In this document: piece by piece, positions 6,719-14,752 of the stretch | How positions within the stretch are numbered: the first letter of the stretch is position 1 | Layout: each line of letters begins with the position of its first letter | Assembly: GCF_017599305.1 (NCBI RefSeq) | Contig: NZ_JAGFWR010000002.1 | Location: 558,001-622,000 of the forward strand | DNA: 64,000 bases | Direction of reading: 5' to 3' | DNA from: Micromonospora antibiotica | Lineage (GTDB): Bacteria; Actinomycetota; Actinomycetes; Mycobacteriales; Micromonosporaceae | Notes under the pieces: model-generated | Databases searched by the model: none | Seen by the model: only the letters and a program-made list of their open reading frames with translations | Told to the model about the DNA's origin: nothing | Position numbers and translations under genes: made by a program

Positions 6719-7480
6719 TCACCCGGCCGGCTTGTCGGCCTCGATCAGAAAGCGGCGGGAGTGGGCGACGAACACACCATCGGCCCGGATCCGCGCGTGC
6801 AGCCGCTCCAACTGCGGCCGGTACCGCTCGACGTCGAAGTCCGGCACGGTCCAGACCACCTTACGCAGGAACCAGACCACGGCACCGACGTCATGGAACT
6901 CCACCCGCAGGACGGCCCGATCGAGGCGTACCACGTCGAGGCCGGCGGCCCGGGCGGCGGCCACCGCCTGGGCGGTGTGCCGGGTGGCCGGCGGCGGCAG
7001 CGGCCCCAGCACCGCCTCGCTCAGCTCGCGCATGGTGCCGGCACCGATCTGCTGGGACAGGTAGTGGCCGCCGGGCCGCAGCACCCGGGCGATCTCCGCC
7101 CACGGGGTGTGCACCGGGTGCCGGCTGGTCACCAAGTCGAAGGCGGCGTCCCGGAACGGCAGGCCCGCGTCGGGGTCGACCTGCACCACCCGCCCGTCGA
7201 GCCGTTCCAGCGTCCGCCGGGCGACCGCGACGTTGGGCGGCCACGCCTCGGTGGCGACCAGCAGCGGGGGCGGCTGCGGCACCTCGGCGAGCACCTCACC
7301 ACCACCGGTGTCGATGTCCAACGCCGACCGGGCCGCCGCCATCCGGGCGGCCGACAGGCGGGCGTAACCCCACGGTGGGCGTTCCTCGGTGGCCCGGCCG
7401 TCCAGCCAGTCGAACCCCCAGCCGTCGACGGGGGCCGCCGCCGCCTCGGCGATCAACTCGGCACCGCTCCGACCGACCAT
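6719..7480 (-). CDS. SAM-dependent methyltransferase
   Basis: A 253-residue class I methyltransferase. The SAM-binding core includes LDIDTGGGEVLAEV (motif I, with Gly cluster), a VDPDAGLPFRDAAFDLVTSRHPVH segment (motifs II-IV) and IARVLRPGGHYLSQQIG (motif post-III). A C-terminal part has a predicted substrate cap (VVWFLRKVVWTVPDFD). ATG at 7480 was chosen over the upstream ATG at 7540 because CAGGCT lies exactly 6 nt before it, the leaderless pattern seen at other genes here. The substrate cannot be named. Confidence 0.88.
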   Translation of the reverse strand: MVGRSGAELIAEAAAAPVDGWGFDWLDGRATEERPPWGYARLSAARMAAARSALDIDTGGGEVLAEVPQPPPLLVATEAWPPNVAVARRTLERLDGRVVQVDPDAGLPFRDAAFDLVTSRHPVHTPWAEIARVLRPGGHYLSQQIGAGTMRELSEAVLGPLPPPATRHTAQAVAAARAAGLDVVRLDRAVLRVEFHDVGAVVWFLRKVVWTVPDFDVERYRPQLERLHARIRADGVFVAHSRRFLIEADKPAG

Positions 7481-7486
7481 CCGCCC

Positions 7487-7492
7487 AGCCTG
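7487..7492 (-). promoter_or_regulatory. -10 box for a leaderless transcript (methyltransferase)
   Basis: Minus strand CAGGCT followed by 6 nt (GGGCGG) and ATG at 7480. Confidence 0.45.
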
Positions 7493-7580
7493 CGGCACCC
7501 CGGCGCGAGCAGCAACCCGATTGTCCGCGCCGGACCCCACCCGGATCGCCGCCCGGCGCGTTGCCGGGGCGGGGACTCGG

Positions 7581-8084
7581 TCAGGGGGCGGGGCGGGCGA
7601 TCTCGACGGTGGAGCCGGCGGGGAGTGCGTCGAAGGCGTCGAAGCCGGTCGGCTCCGGGAGGCCGGAATCGAACTGGCGCATCAGCCGGGCACCGAGCCC
7701 GACGCCGACCGCACCGACCGTCAGCGCCACCAGCTCGGTCACCAGCAGCACCCCGGTCGCGCCACGCTGCGGGGCGTCCGCCCGGATCAGGCAGGCCAGC
7801 AGGAAGAGCGCGGCCATGCCGGCGTTGACCATGTTGAAGGTGATCATGGTGCGACGGTGCGGCCCCGGCCGTACGTCCCACAGGTCGATCATGCCGGCCA
7901 CAGCGGCGAGCCCGGCGGCCACCAGCGCGGCGACCCCCGTCCAGTAGCCGACCTCACCGAGAAAGGCCGGACCACCGGCCACGTCCGCGAGGTCGAAGAC
8001 GGTGGCGCTGACGAAGAGCCCGAACGGGAACGTCACGAGCATCGGTTGGATGGGATGCCCCTGCACCCTCAGGCGGCTCTCCAT
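7581..8084 (-). CDS. DUF2231 family membrane protein
   Basis: A 167-residue membrane protein with four predicted transmembrane helices: MLVTFPFGLFVSATVFDLA, YWTGVAALVAAGLAAVAG, MVNAGMAALFLLACLI and GVLLVTELVALTVGAVGVG. The N-terminal LRVQGHPIQPMLVTFPFGLF motif is the DUF2231 signature, with a conserved HP. Function is unknown; some relatives are associated with haem or redox membrane proteins. ATG at 8084 has GGGGAGGAAACG upstream. A SigB-like promoter lies about 45 nt upstream. Confidence 0.9.
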   Translation of the reverse strand: MESRLRVQGHPIQPMLVTFPFGLFVSATVFDLADVAGGPAFLGEVGYWTGVAALVAAGLAAVAGMIDLWDVRPGPHRRTMITFNMVNAGMAALFLLACLIRADAPQRGATGVLLVTELVALTVGAVGVGLGARLMRQFDSGLPEPTGFDAFDALPAGSTVEIARPAP

Positions 8085-8126
8085 CGTTTCCTCCCCGGGA
8101 TCGGTTCAGCTCACCGGTCCAGGGTG

Positions 8127-8153
8127 CTACCCGCAGGCCGCTGCGACGAAACG
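8127..8153 (-). promoter_or_regulatory. SigB/SigF-like promoter of the DUF2231 gene
   Basis: Minus strand: CGTTTC (8153-8148), a 15-nt spacer, then GGGTAG (8132-8127). The -35 has C for the first G of the consensus; otherwise it is a full match. Confidence 0.55.
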
Positions 8154-8299
8154 GTCGGGCCGTGATTCGCGGGTCCGGAGAGAAACGACACCGTCGGCCG
8201 ACGCGGTCCCGGGATCGGCATCGGCGACATGGCGGCATCGCCACACGTCGATGCTGTTACGTCGGCCCCGGCGAGCGGGTCGACCGAACCGGCCGGTCG

Positions 8300-9040
8300 T
8301 CAGGACTCGCGGGGGCGGGAGACCGTGGTGACCAGCCGTTCGGCCACCTCCCGTAGCGGGATGTCCAGTGAGGACGCCGCGCTGCGCAGCACGTCGAGGG
8401 CCTCCGGCGCCGGGCAGCCCCGCTGGGTCATGATCACCCCGACGGCCTGGCCGACGACGTTCTCCCCGAGCAGCGCGCCGTCACGTTCGCTGTCCCGCTC
8501 GGCCCGCCTGGCCCGGTCCCGTACGGCGGCCAGCAGCAGTCCCGCGTGCTCGGCGAGCAGCATCGCGGTGAGCTGGTGCCGGGTGCCCAGCGTGCCGTCC
8601 CGGCCGGCGTACAGGTTGATCGAGCCGACCGCCCGCTCGTCCACGTCCACCGGGGCGGAGATCACCCCGCGCACGCCGAGCCGGCGGGCGCGGTCGGTCC
8701 AGGCCGCCCACCGGTCCTCGACGGTCAGATCCGTCGCGATGATCATCTCGCGGCGGCGGATGGCGCTCATCGCCGGTGACTCCGCACCGTGCCCCAGGTC
8801 ATCCAGCTCGGCCAGCCGGGGGTCCGACGCGGCCACCCCGGCGGGCTCACCGGCCCGCAGCGCGGTGAAACCGCACCAGAGCACCCCCGGTACGGCGTCC
8901 GCGGCGATCCGGACCAGCTCGGTCAGCGCCTCGTCGAAGTCGTCGACCGCGATCAGCCCCGCGGTCAGCTCCCGCAGCAGGGCGGCCGTCTCCAGTACCC
9001 CGAGCGTGTCGATGGTCAGCTCCCGCATGTCCAGGTTCAC
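8300..9040 (-). CDS. GAF-ANTAR transcription antitermination regulator
   Basis: A 246-residue protein with an N-terminal GAF domain (about 10-165; SAPVDVDERAVGSINLYAG is the typical strand pair) and a C-terminal ANTAR domain (about 185-240; ALLGENVVGQAVGVIMTQRGC then DVLRSAASSLDIPLREVAERLV). ANTAR domains bind paired hairpins in nascent RNA and prevent termination; GAF supplies the signal. GTG at 9040 is used, with ATG at 9028 an alternative. A 20-codon upstream frame overlaps the GTG by TGA. A SigB-like promoter is present about 100 nt upstream. Confidence 0.9.
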   Translation of the reverse strand: MNLDMRELTIDTLGVLETAALLRELTAGLIAVDDFDEALTELVRIAADAVPGVLWCGFTALRAGEPAGVAASDPRLAELDDLGHGAESPAMSAIRRREMIIATDLTVEDRWAAWTDRARRLGVRGVISAPVDVDERAVGSINLYAGRDGTLGTRHQLTAMLLAEHAGLLLAAVRDRARRAERDSERDGALLGENVVGQAVGVIMTQRGCPAPEALDVLRSAASSLDIPLREVAERLVTTVSRPRES

Positions 9041-9099
9041 CGGCCCACGGGCTCCGTCGTGCAGCTGCCGCCCGGCACCGGCGTCGTTGCCTGTGTCAT
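9037..9099 (-). CDS. Possible 20-codon leader peptide overlapping the GAF-ANTAR start
   Basis: ATG at 9099 opens a frame MTQATTPVPGGSCTTEPVGR whose TGA stop overlaps the GTG start of the ANTAR gene as GTGA. It lies downstream of the SigB-like promoter. The overlap favours translational coupling, but the peptide is short and its ribosome site is weak and distant. Confidence 0.3.
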   Translation of the reverse strand: MTQATTPVPGGSCTTEPVGR

Positions 9100-9137
9100 C
9101 GTGATGATCTCTCCCCCGAGTCGTGGGCCCCGGGCTA

Positions 9138-9164
9138 CTACCCTGGCAAAACCGGATCGAAACC
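9138..9164 (-). promoter_or_regulatory. SigB/SigF-like promoter of the GAF-ANTAR gene
   Basis: Minus strand: GGTTTC (9164-9159), a 15-nt spacer, then GGGTAG (9143-9138). It lies 8 nt from the secA2 terminator stem, so it is the only obvious promoter for this gene. Confidence 0.6.
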
Positions 9165-9171
9165 GCGTAAA

Positions 9172-9208
9172 GGAACCCCTCCGGCGCGTTTCGCGCCGGA
9201 GGGGTTCC
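9172..9208 (-). terminator. Very strong stem-loop terminator of secA2
   Basis: GGAACCCCTCCGGCGCG (9172-9188), loop TTT, CGCGCCGGAGGGGTTCC (9192-9208): a perfect 17-bp stem 10 nt after the secA2 stop. Confidence 0.92.
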
Positions 9209-9217
9209 CCGGGCCGC

Positions 9218-11509
9218 TCAGCGGGCGGCGGCGAGCCGACGACCGACCGAGGCGATCAACCGGTCCAGCTCCGAGCCGAACGGGTTGTCGTGCACCAGGT
9301 ACGTCCAGGTCGCGCTGGGCCGCACCAGCTTGGCGGCGTCCGGCTCCCAGTCCTCGGCGAACTCGGTCTCCTCGAAGGTCGCCAGGGTCCGCGTCTCGAT
9401 CTCGGGGATGAGGTTGGTGAACGCCGGCACCGCCGCCCGGTGGAACTCGTCGAGCGGGTCGAGCCGGCCCAGCGCCCGCAGGTGCACGCCCTCGCGGACC
9501 TCGGACAGCTCGGCCAGGTGCTCCGCCCAGAGCCGGTCGGTGTGGTAGAGCGCGATGGAGCGGGCCACCCGGGCCAGCAGGTCCTCGTCCATCTCGCCGG
9601 CCTTGTCGGGCATCCGGTCGAGCAGCATCAGCGCGGCCACGTCCGAGGTGAGCAGCCGCTCCCGGCGCTCGGCCAGGGCGATGCGCTGCTGCTCGATGAC
9701 GACGCTGTAGCGCCAGGTGTTGCGGTGGATCTCGTGGTTGACGCCCTCGGCGACCCGCTGGGCGTGCTCCACCGCGTAGTCGACCTGCTCGTCGGTGACC
9801 AGGCCGTCGGCGTTCATCCGGGGCGAGGCCGGGATGGTGTCGCCGGCGTGCCGCACGACCAGGTCGTCCTCCAGGCTGGTGAAGAAGACCGAACCGCCCG
9901 GGTCGCCCTGCCGGCCGGCCCGACCACGCAGCTGGTCGTCGACCCGACGGCTGTCGTGCCGGCCGCTGCCGATCACGTAGAGGCCGCCGAGTTCGGCCAC
10001 CCGCTCCTGGTCGACCTGCTCGCTGCCGCCGAGCCGGATGTCCACGCCCCGGCCGGCCATCTGGGTGGAGACGGTCACCGCGCCGTACGCGCCGGCCTCG
10101 GCGATGATCGCCGCCTCCTCGTCGTCGTTCTTGGCGTTGAGCACCACGCACGGCACCCCGGCGGCGCGCAGGCCGGCGGCGAGCCCCTCGGACTCCTTGA
10201 CGTCGAGGGTGCCGACCAGCACCGGGCGGCCCGCCTCGTGGCAGCGCCGGATCTCGTCGATCAGCGCCTCCTCCTTCTCCGCCCGGGTCGCGTAGATCCG
10301 GTCCGGCTCGTCCTCGCGGACGCAGGGGGTGTTCGGCGGGATCACCGCCACCTCGAGGCCGAAGAACTCGCGGAGCTGGTCGCCGACCAGCACCGCGGTC
10401 GCCGTCATGCCGCACAGCTTGGGGTAGCGCGCGATGTACGCCTGCACGGCGATGGTGCCCAGCACCTCGCCCTCGGCGGTGGCGTCCAGCCCCTCCTTCG
10501 CCTCCACGGCGGCCTGGAGGCCGTCGGGCCAGCGGCGGCGCTGGGCGACCCGGCCGCGCATCTCGTCGATCAGCTCCACCGAACCGTCACGGACGATGTA
10601 GTCGACGTCGCGGTGCAGCAGGGCGTGCGCGTGCAGCGCCACGTTCACCGCGGAGAGCTGGCCGACGTGCTCGGTGTCGTACAGGTCGATGCCGCCCAGC
10701 TTGGCCTCGACGGCGGCCAGGCCCTCGGTGGTGAAGGCGACGCTGCGGCCGTCCTCGGCGACCGTGTAGTGCCGGCCCCTGCGCAGGCCGCGCACGAGTG
10801 CGGCGGAGGCGTGCACCGGGTCCTGCTCGCCGGTGGTCGAGCCGGCCAGCACCATCGGCACCCGGGCCTCGTCGATCAGGATCGAGTCGGCCTCGTCGAT
10901 GATCGCGGTGGCCAGCGGCGGCTGGACCCGGTCGGCGATGTCGGTGACGAGCTGGTCGCGCAGGAAGTCGAACCCGGCCTCGCTGACCGAGACGTAGGTG
11001 ACGTCGCAGCCGTACGCGGCCCGCCGCTCGGTCGGGGTGGAGGCCTCGTTGACCCAGCCCACGCTCAATCCGAGCAGCCGGTAGACCGGCGTCATCCACT
11101 CGGCGTCCCGGCGGGCCAGGTAGTCGTTGACGGTGAGTACGTGCACCGGCCCGTTGCCCAGCCGGACGTGCCCGTAGGCGGCGATGGTGGCGGTGAGCGT
11201 CTTGCCCTCACCGGTGGCCATCTCGGCGACCTTGCCGGACAGCAGCGCCATCGCGCCGAGCAGCTGCACGTCGTACGGCCGCTGGTCGAGGCCCCGGCGG
11301 GCGGCCTCGCGGCCGACGGCACAGATCTCGGCGTACTCCGTGGCCGCACCGGCGGCCTCGGTCAGCGCGTCGTCGTCGAGCGCCGACAGGTCATCCTCGC
11401 GCGCGGCGATCCGCGGCAGCAGCTTCTCCAGCGGAGCCAGGTCGACCGTCGTCCCGGGGCGCTGGAGGAACCGGCGGAACCTGCTCTTCAACCGTTGCGA
11501 CACACCCAT
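9218..11509 (-). CDS. secA2: Accessory Sec preprotein translocase ATPase SecA2
   Basis: A 763-residue SecA-family motor. N-terminal nucleotide fold with Walker A in AEMATGEGKTLTATIAAY, a DEAD-like Walker B (AIIDEADSILIDEARVP), a preprotein cross-linking region, and second RecA fold motifs (QMAGRGVDIRLGG, GRAGRQGDPGGSVFFTS). The C-terminal zinc-binding SEC-C tail typical of housekeeping SecA is absent and the length is short, both as in actinobacterial SecA2. SecA2 exports a subset of proteins with the SecYEG channel. ATG at 11509 is the family start; the ribosome site is weak and a TACCGT box lies 8 nt upstream. Confidence 0.95.
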   Translation of the reverse strand: MGVSQRLKSRFRRFLQRPGTTVDLAPLEKLLPRIAAREDDLSALDDDALTEAAGAATEYAEICAVGREAARRGLDQRPYDVQLLGAMALLSGKVAEMATGEGKTLTATIAAYGHVRLGNGPVHVLTVNDYLARRDAEWMTPVYRLLGLSVGWVNEASTPTERRAAYGCDVTYVSVSEAGFDFLRDQLVTDIADRVQPPLATAIIDEADSILIDEARVPMVLAGSTTGEQDPVHASAALVRGLRRGRHYTVAEDGRSVAFTTEGLAAVEAKLGGIDLYDTEHVGQLSAVNVALHAHALLHRDVDYIVRDGSVELIDEMRGRVAQRRRWPDGLQAAVEAKEGLDATAEGEVLGTIAVQAYIARYPKLCGMTATAVLVGDQLREFFGLEVAVIPPNTPCVREDEPDRIYATRAEKEEALIDEIRRCHEAGRPVLVGTLDVKESEGLAAGLRAAGVPCVVLNAKNDDEEAAIIAEAGAYGAVTVSTQMAGRGVDIRLGGSEQVDQERVAELGGLYVIGSGRHDSRRVDDQLRGRAGRQGDPGGSVFFTSLEDDLVVRHAGDTIPASPRMNADGLVTDEQVDYAVEHAQRVAEGVNHEIHRNTWRYSVVIEQQRIALAERRERLLTSDVAALMLLDRMPDKAGEMDEDLLARVARSIALYHTDRLWAEHLAELSEVREGVHLRALGRLDPLDEFHRAAVPAFTNLIPEIETRTLATFEETEFAEDWEPDAAKLVRPSATWTYLVHDNPFGSELDRLIASVGRRLAAAR

Positions 11510-12001
11510 GAGCGGCAACGGTACGCGAACCAGCGCGGAAAAGGCTGCCCGGTTGGCCCGACGCGGGCCCGGTGTCCCGTTCCCCACCCGTGCGGGCAGG
11601 TCAGCGCGGGTGCCGGCGGGTCCGGGTGGCCGCCGGTCGACCGGCGGCGACCGACGCGGTGGACTGGCGGGCGTCGATCCGGGGGCCGGTCCGGCCCGCC
11701 GGGCGGGGACGCGGTGGCCGGAGCACTCCCGATCCACAATTCCCACCTTATGGGACGTGTGAGCGGCGGATTCGGCGGCGGACGGCGGGCCCACGGCGAC
11801 GGGGGGCGAAGATCCGATAGCCCTCCGTAGTTGCAGGTCAGTTCACCCCATCGCCACCGCACAACCGCCGGGGCGACGCGATCCGGACGCCGGTCGCCAC
11901 CACGGGTGCCGCAATTATCCGGCGTCGGGGGCGCGGGTGCTGGCGGACACCCGGTACATTGACTGCTGTTGCTCCCGGGCAGGCATCCCAGGGGGAGGAG
12001 A
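11510..12001. other. Divergent intergenic region between secA2 and the small-peptide/exporter operon
   Basis: About 490 bp with no supported gene. Near the right end TACATT (11954-11959) is a plausible -10 for the plus-strand operon, but I see no good -35. Open frames here have noise-like Arg/Pro/Gly composition. Confidence 0.5.
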
Positions 12002-12154
12002 ATGCCATCCCGACTTCCGCTGGATCCGCTGTCCAATGCCCGCGACGGGCGGTCGAGCAACCCCGGTGCGGCACGCCGAAGACGGTTGGCGATTCGCCGT
12101 ACCCGAACCGCTACGATCATTACTCTCACTATTCCGCCGGGGGGCTACGGGTAG
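12002..12154 (+). CDS. 50-residue peptide, candidate RiPP precursor
   Basis: ATG at 12002 follows an exceptionally strong ribosome site (GGGGGAGGAG, ending 1 nt before the ATG). The frame encodes 50 residues: MPSRLPLDPLSNARDG, a central Arg-rich stretch (ARRRRLAIRRTRT), and a hydrophobic Thr/Ile tail, ATIITLTIPPGGYG. The stop at 12154 is 4 nt before the LysE-type exporter start. A basic leader with a compact hydrophobic C-terminal core, an exporter and a radical SAM enzyme is the layout of a modified-peptide locus. I recognise no known precursor family, and it could instead be a regulatory leader peptide. Confidence 0.5.
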   Translation: MPSRLPLDPLSNARDGRSSNPGAARRRRLAIRRTRTATIITLTIPPGGYG

Positions 12155-12158
12155 GAGT

Positions 12159-12767
12159 ATGGACATCTTTTTCGCCGGCCTGTTGCTCGGGCTGGCCATG
12201 ATAACGCCGATCGGTCCACAGAACATCTTCCTCATCAACCAGGGCTTCAGCGTGGGCATGCCACGGGCCTGGGTGGCGGTCGGTGCCGCGGGCGTCTGCG
12301 ACACCGTCCTCATCGTCCTGGGCGGCGCCGGCGCCTCGGCGGTGCTGCAGAGCGTCCCCGGCCTCAAGACGGTGCTGCTCGTCGTCGGGGTCGGCTTCCT
12401 GAGCTACCTCGGGGTGCAGTGCTTCCGCACCAGCACTCGCGGGCCGGACGCCCTGGCCACGGGTGGTCTGCCCTGGACCCGGGTGGTGGCCCGGTGTGCC
12501 TCGGTCTCGGTGCTCAACCCCCACTCGGTGCTCGACGTGGTGGGTGTGCTCGGCGTCGCCATCGCCACCCAGACCCCGGACGACCGGCCGGTGTTCGCCG
12601 CCGGCACGGTCAGCGCCTCCTGGGTGTGGTTCATCGTCCTCACCTCCGCGGCATCCTCCCTGCGGCGCTGGTTGACCCCGCAGCGTCGGCAATGGATCGA
12701 TTGGCTCTCCGGTTCGCTGCTGCTCCTGTTCGCAGCACTGTTCGCCATCGAAGCGGTACGCGGTTAG
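12159..12767 (+). CDS. LysE/ArgO/RhtB-family exporter
   Basis: A 202-residue membrane protein with the family N-terminus MDIFFAGLLLGLAMITPIGPQNIFLINQGF, including the conserved IGPQN segment, and about six transmembrane helices ending LSGSLLLLFAALFAIEAV. LysE-type proteins export amino acids or related small molecules. Homologues close to ArgO share the PIGPQN motif. ATG at 12159 follows GTAGGAG, 4 nt after the stop of the 50-residue peptide. The B12 radical SAM gene begins 32 nt downstream, so the three probably form one unit. Confidence 0.92.
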   Translation: MDIFFAGLLLGLAMITPIGPQNIFLINQGFSVGMPRAWVAVGAAGVCDTVLIVLGGAGASAVLQSVPGLKTVLLVVGVGFLSYLGVQCFRTSTRGPDALATGGLPWTRVVARCASVSVLNPHSVLDVVGVLGVAIATQTPDDRPVFAAGTVSASWVWFIVLTSAASSLRRWLTPQRRQWIDWLSGSLLLLFAALFAIEAVRG

Positions 12768-12799
12768 TCCCTCCTATTCGCGAACGGAGACACCGCACC

Positions 12800-14686
12800 A
12801 TGTTCAAGATCGGATTGGTGCAACAAAGCGCATGGGACCTGCCCATCGATTCCATGCCACTGGCGGCGGGATATCTCAAGGCGATCCTCGACGCCGATCC
12901 CGACCTCGGTTCCGAGACCGACGTGCAGATCCACAACCTGCGCGGTGGCTGGTCGATCACCGAAATGGCCCGAAGGATATTCGCCAGTGAGCCGCCGGAC
13001 ATTCTCGCGTTCTCGGTGCTTGGGTGGAACTACCGGAACTTCGCCTGCCTGGCCGACCTCTACAAGCAGCTGAAGCCGGGCGGCACCGTGGTCTTCGGCG
13101 GCAACCACGTCAGCCACCAGGGGCCCCGGGTGTTCCGCGAACACCCCGCGGTCGACGTGGTGGTCAACGGGGAAGGGGAACTCACCTTCCGTGACCTGAC
13201 CGCCGCGATCCTCGCCCGCCCCGGTGACCCGGCGCTCGACACCGTGGCCGGAGTCTCCTACCGGGACCCGGACGGGGCCTGCCACACCACGGAGGACCGG
13301 CCACGGATCGAGAACCTCGACGTGATCCCCTCGCCGTTCCTCACCGGCGCCATCCCCCTGGTCGACCGCAACGGAGCGTTCCCGTACGAGTTCGCGCTGC
13401 TGGAGACCAACCGGGGCTGCCCGTACAAGTGCTCGTTCTGCTACTGGGGCGGGGCGACCGGGCAGCGGGTGCGCTCGTTCTCCCGGGAACGCCTCGCCGA
13501 GGAACTCGACCTGTTCGGCTTCCACCAGGTGCCCACGGTCTTCCTCTGCGACGCCAACTTCGGCATGTTGGAGGCCGACGAGGAGTTCACCGAGGACCTG
13601 CTGAGCACCAACGCCCGGTACGGCTTCCCGACGGCGCTGGAGGCCAACTGGGCCAAGAACAAGTCCGAGCGGTTCCACCGTATCGTGCGGACCCTGCGGG
13701 ACCGGGGGTTCAAGAGTTCGTTCACGCTCGCCCTCCAGACGCTGTCCGACGAGGCGCTGGGCGACATGCAGCGGCGCAACATGAAGCTCAACCAGTGGGA
13801 GGCGCTCGCCGACTGGCTGGCCCAGGAGAAGATGGAGGCGTTCGTCGAGTTGATCTGGGGAGCGCCCGGCGAGACCACCGCCTCGTTCTTCGACGGCTAC
13901 GACCGCCTCGCCGAGAAGGTCCCCCGGATCGCGGTCTACCCGTTGCTGCTGCTGCCCAACACGGGCTACAGCGAGCAGCGCCAGCTGCACGGGTTCGTGA
14001 CCGTCCGGGGCCAGCACGACGACTTCGAGTACGTGCTGGCCAACCGCACCTCGACCCTGGCCGAGAACTTCGCCATGCAACGCTTCATGTACCTGGCCCG
14101 CATCCTCGGCGAGAACCAGTACTTCCGGCGGCTCTGGCGGCCGGCCCGCCTACTCGGCGGGCTCACCCAGAGCCAGGTGATCAACAGTCTGCGGGACTTC
14201 ATCGAGGCGTCGGCCCACCCGGCGGTGGTGGCGTTCCGGGAGAGCTTCCCGATCATCGCCGAGTCGCCGGCCGTGGCGGCCGGACACCGGATGCTCTACA
14301 GCGAGCCGGCGCTCGACGAGCAGATCGAACGGTGGTGGAACGACGCCGTGGTCAGTCGCTTCCCGGCCGACTGGGCCGAGTTCGGCCGGGAGCTGTACCG
14401 CTTCGAGCGCTGGAGCCGCCCGGTCTACCAGCCACCGGGCGCCACCCGGCCGGCCGGCTGGCGGGTCGACGGCGAGGAGTACGCCAGTGACCCGGTCACC
14501 TTCCCCATGCCGGTCGCGGAGGTCCTCGCCGCCCTGGCCGACGGCGACCTGACCGCCCCGCGCGCCGCGGTGACGACGTACGAGTTCCGCAGCACACGCG
14601 GGTTCTACCAGCACCTGGACAACCACGAGACCGGGGCGCACTACTTCGCCCGGGCCGTGCCGCAGGTGACCGCCGACGCGCGGTGA
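12800..14686 (+). CDS. Cobalamin-binding radical SAM enzyme
   Basis: A 628-residue class B-type radical SAM protein. The N-terminal third is a B12-binding Rossmann-like domain (YLKAILDADPDLG, DILAFSVLGWNYRN, GGTVVFGGNHVSHQGP, VVNGEGELTF). The radical SAM core carries the [4Fe-4S] motif C207-x3-C211-x2-C214 (NRGCPYKCSFCYWGG). A long C-terminal domain of about 230 residues follows. Such enzymes methylate unactivated carbons or phosphinates, or rearrange substrates in natural-product and RiPP pathways. GGAG lies 11 nt before ATG at 12800. Substrate unknown; the small peptide at 12002 is a candidate. Confidence 0.92.
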   Translation: MFKIGLVQQSAWDLPIDSMPLAAGYLKAILDADPDLGSETDVQIHNLRGGWSITEMARRIFASEPPDILAFSVLGWNYRNFACLADLYKQLKPGGTVVFGGNHVSHQGPRVFREHPAVDVVVNGEGELTFRDLTAAILARPGDPALDTVAGVSYRDPDGACHTTEDRPRIENLDVIPSPFLTGAIPLVDRNGAFPYEFALLETNRGCPYKCSFCYWGGATGQRVRSFSRERLAEELDLFGFHQVPTVFLCDANFGMLEADEEFTEDLLSTNARYGFPTALEANWAKNKSERFHRIVRTLRDRGFKSSFTLALQTLSDEALGDMQRRNMKLNQWEALADWLAQEKMEAFVELIWGAPGETTASFFDGYDRLAEKVPRIAVYPLLLLPNTGYSEQRQLHGFVTVRGQHDDFEYVLANRTSTLAENFAMQRFMYLARILGENQYFRRLWRPARLLGGLTQSQVINSLRDFIEASAHPAVVAFRESFPIIAESPAVAAGHRMLYSEPALDEQIERWWNDAVVSRFPADWAEFGRELYRFERWSRPVYQPPGATRPAGWRVDGEEYASDPVTFPMPVAEVLAALADGDLTAPRAAVTTYEFRSTRGFYQHLDNHETGAHYFARAVPQVTADAR

Positions 14687-14694
14687 CCTGCGGT

Positions 14695-14735
14695 ACCGGT
14701 CGCGTGCGGTGGCCGGCCCACCGCACGCGACCGGT
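14695..14735. terminator. Bidirectional stem-loop terminator
   Basis: An 18-bp perfect stem (14695-14712 with 14718-14735, loop CCGGC) lies between the converging radical SAM and dehydrogenase genes. Confidence 0.9.
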
Positions 14736-14752
14736 CCCCGGTGGGGTGCCGG

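Noticed and set aside
8789..11830. 1013-residue plus-strand frame antisense to secA2
   Set aside because: Antisense shadow of a high-GC gene; secA2 on the minus strand has all its motifs and its own terminator.
11937..12158. N-terminal extension of the LysE-type exporter to 11937
   Set aside because: The extension is not membrane-like, includes Cys/Gly/Arg noise and overlaps the 50-residue peptide frame; the family begins MDIFFAGLLLGLAMITP at 12159.
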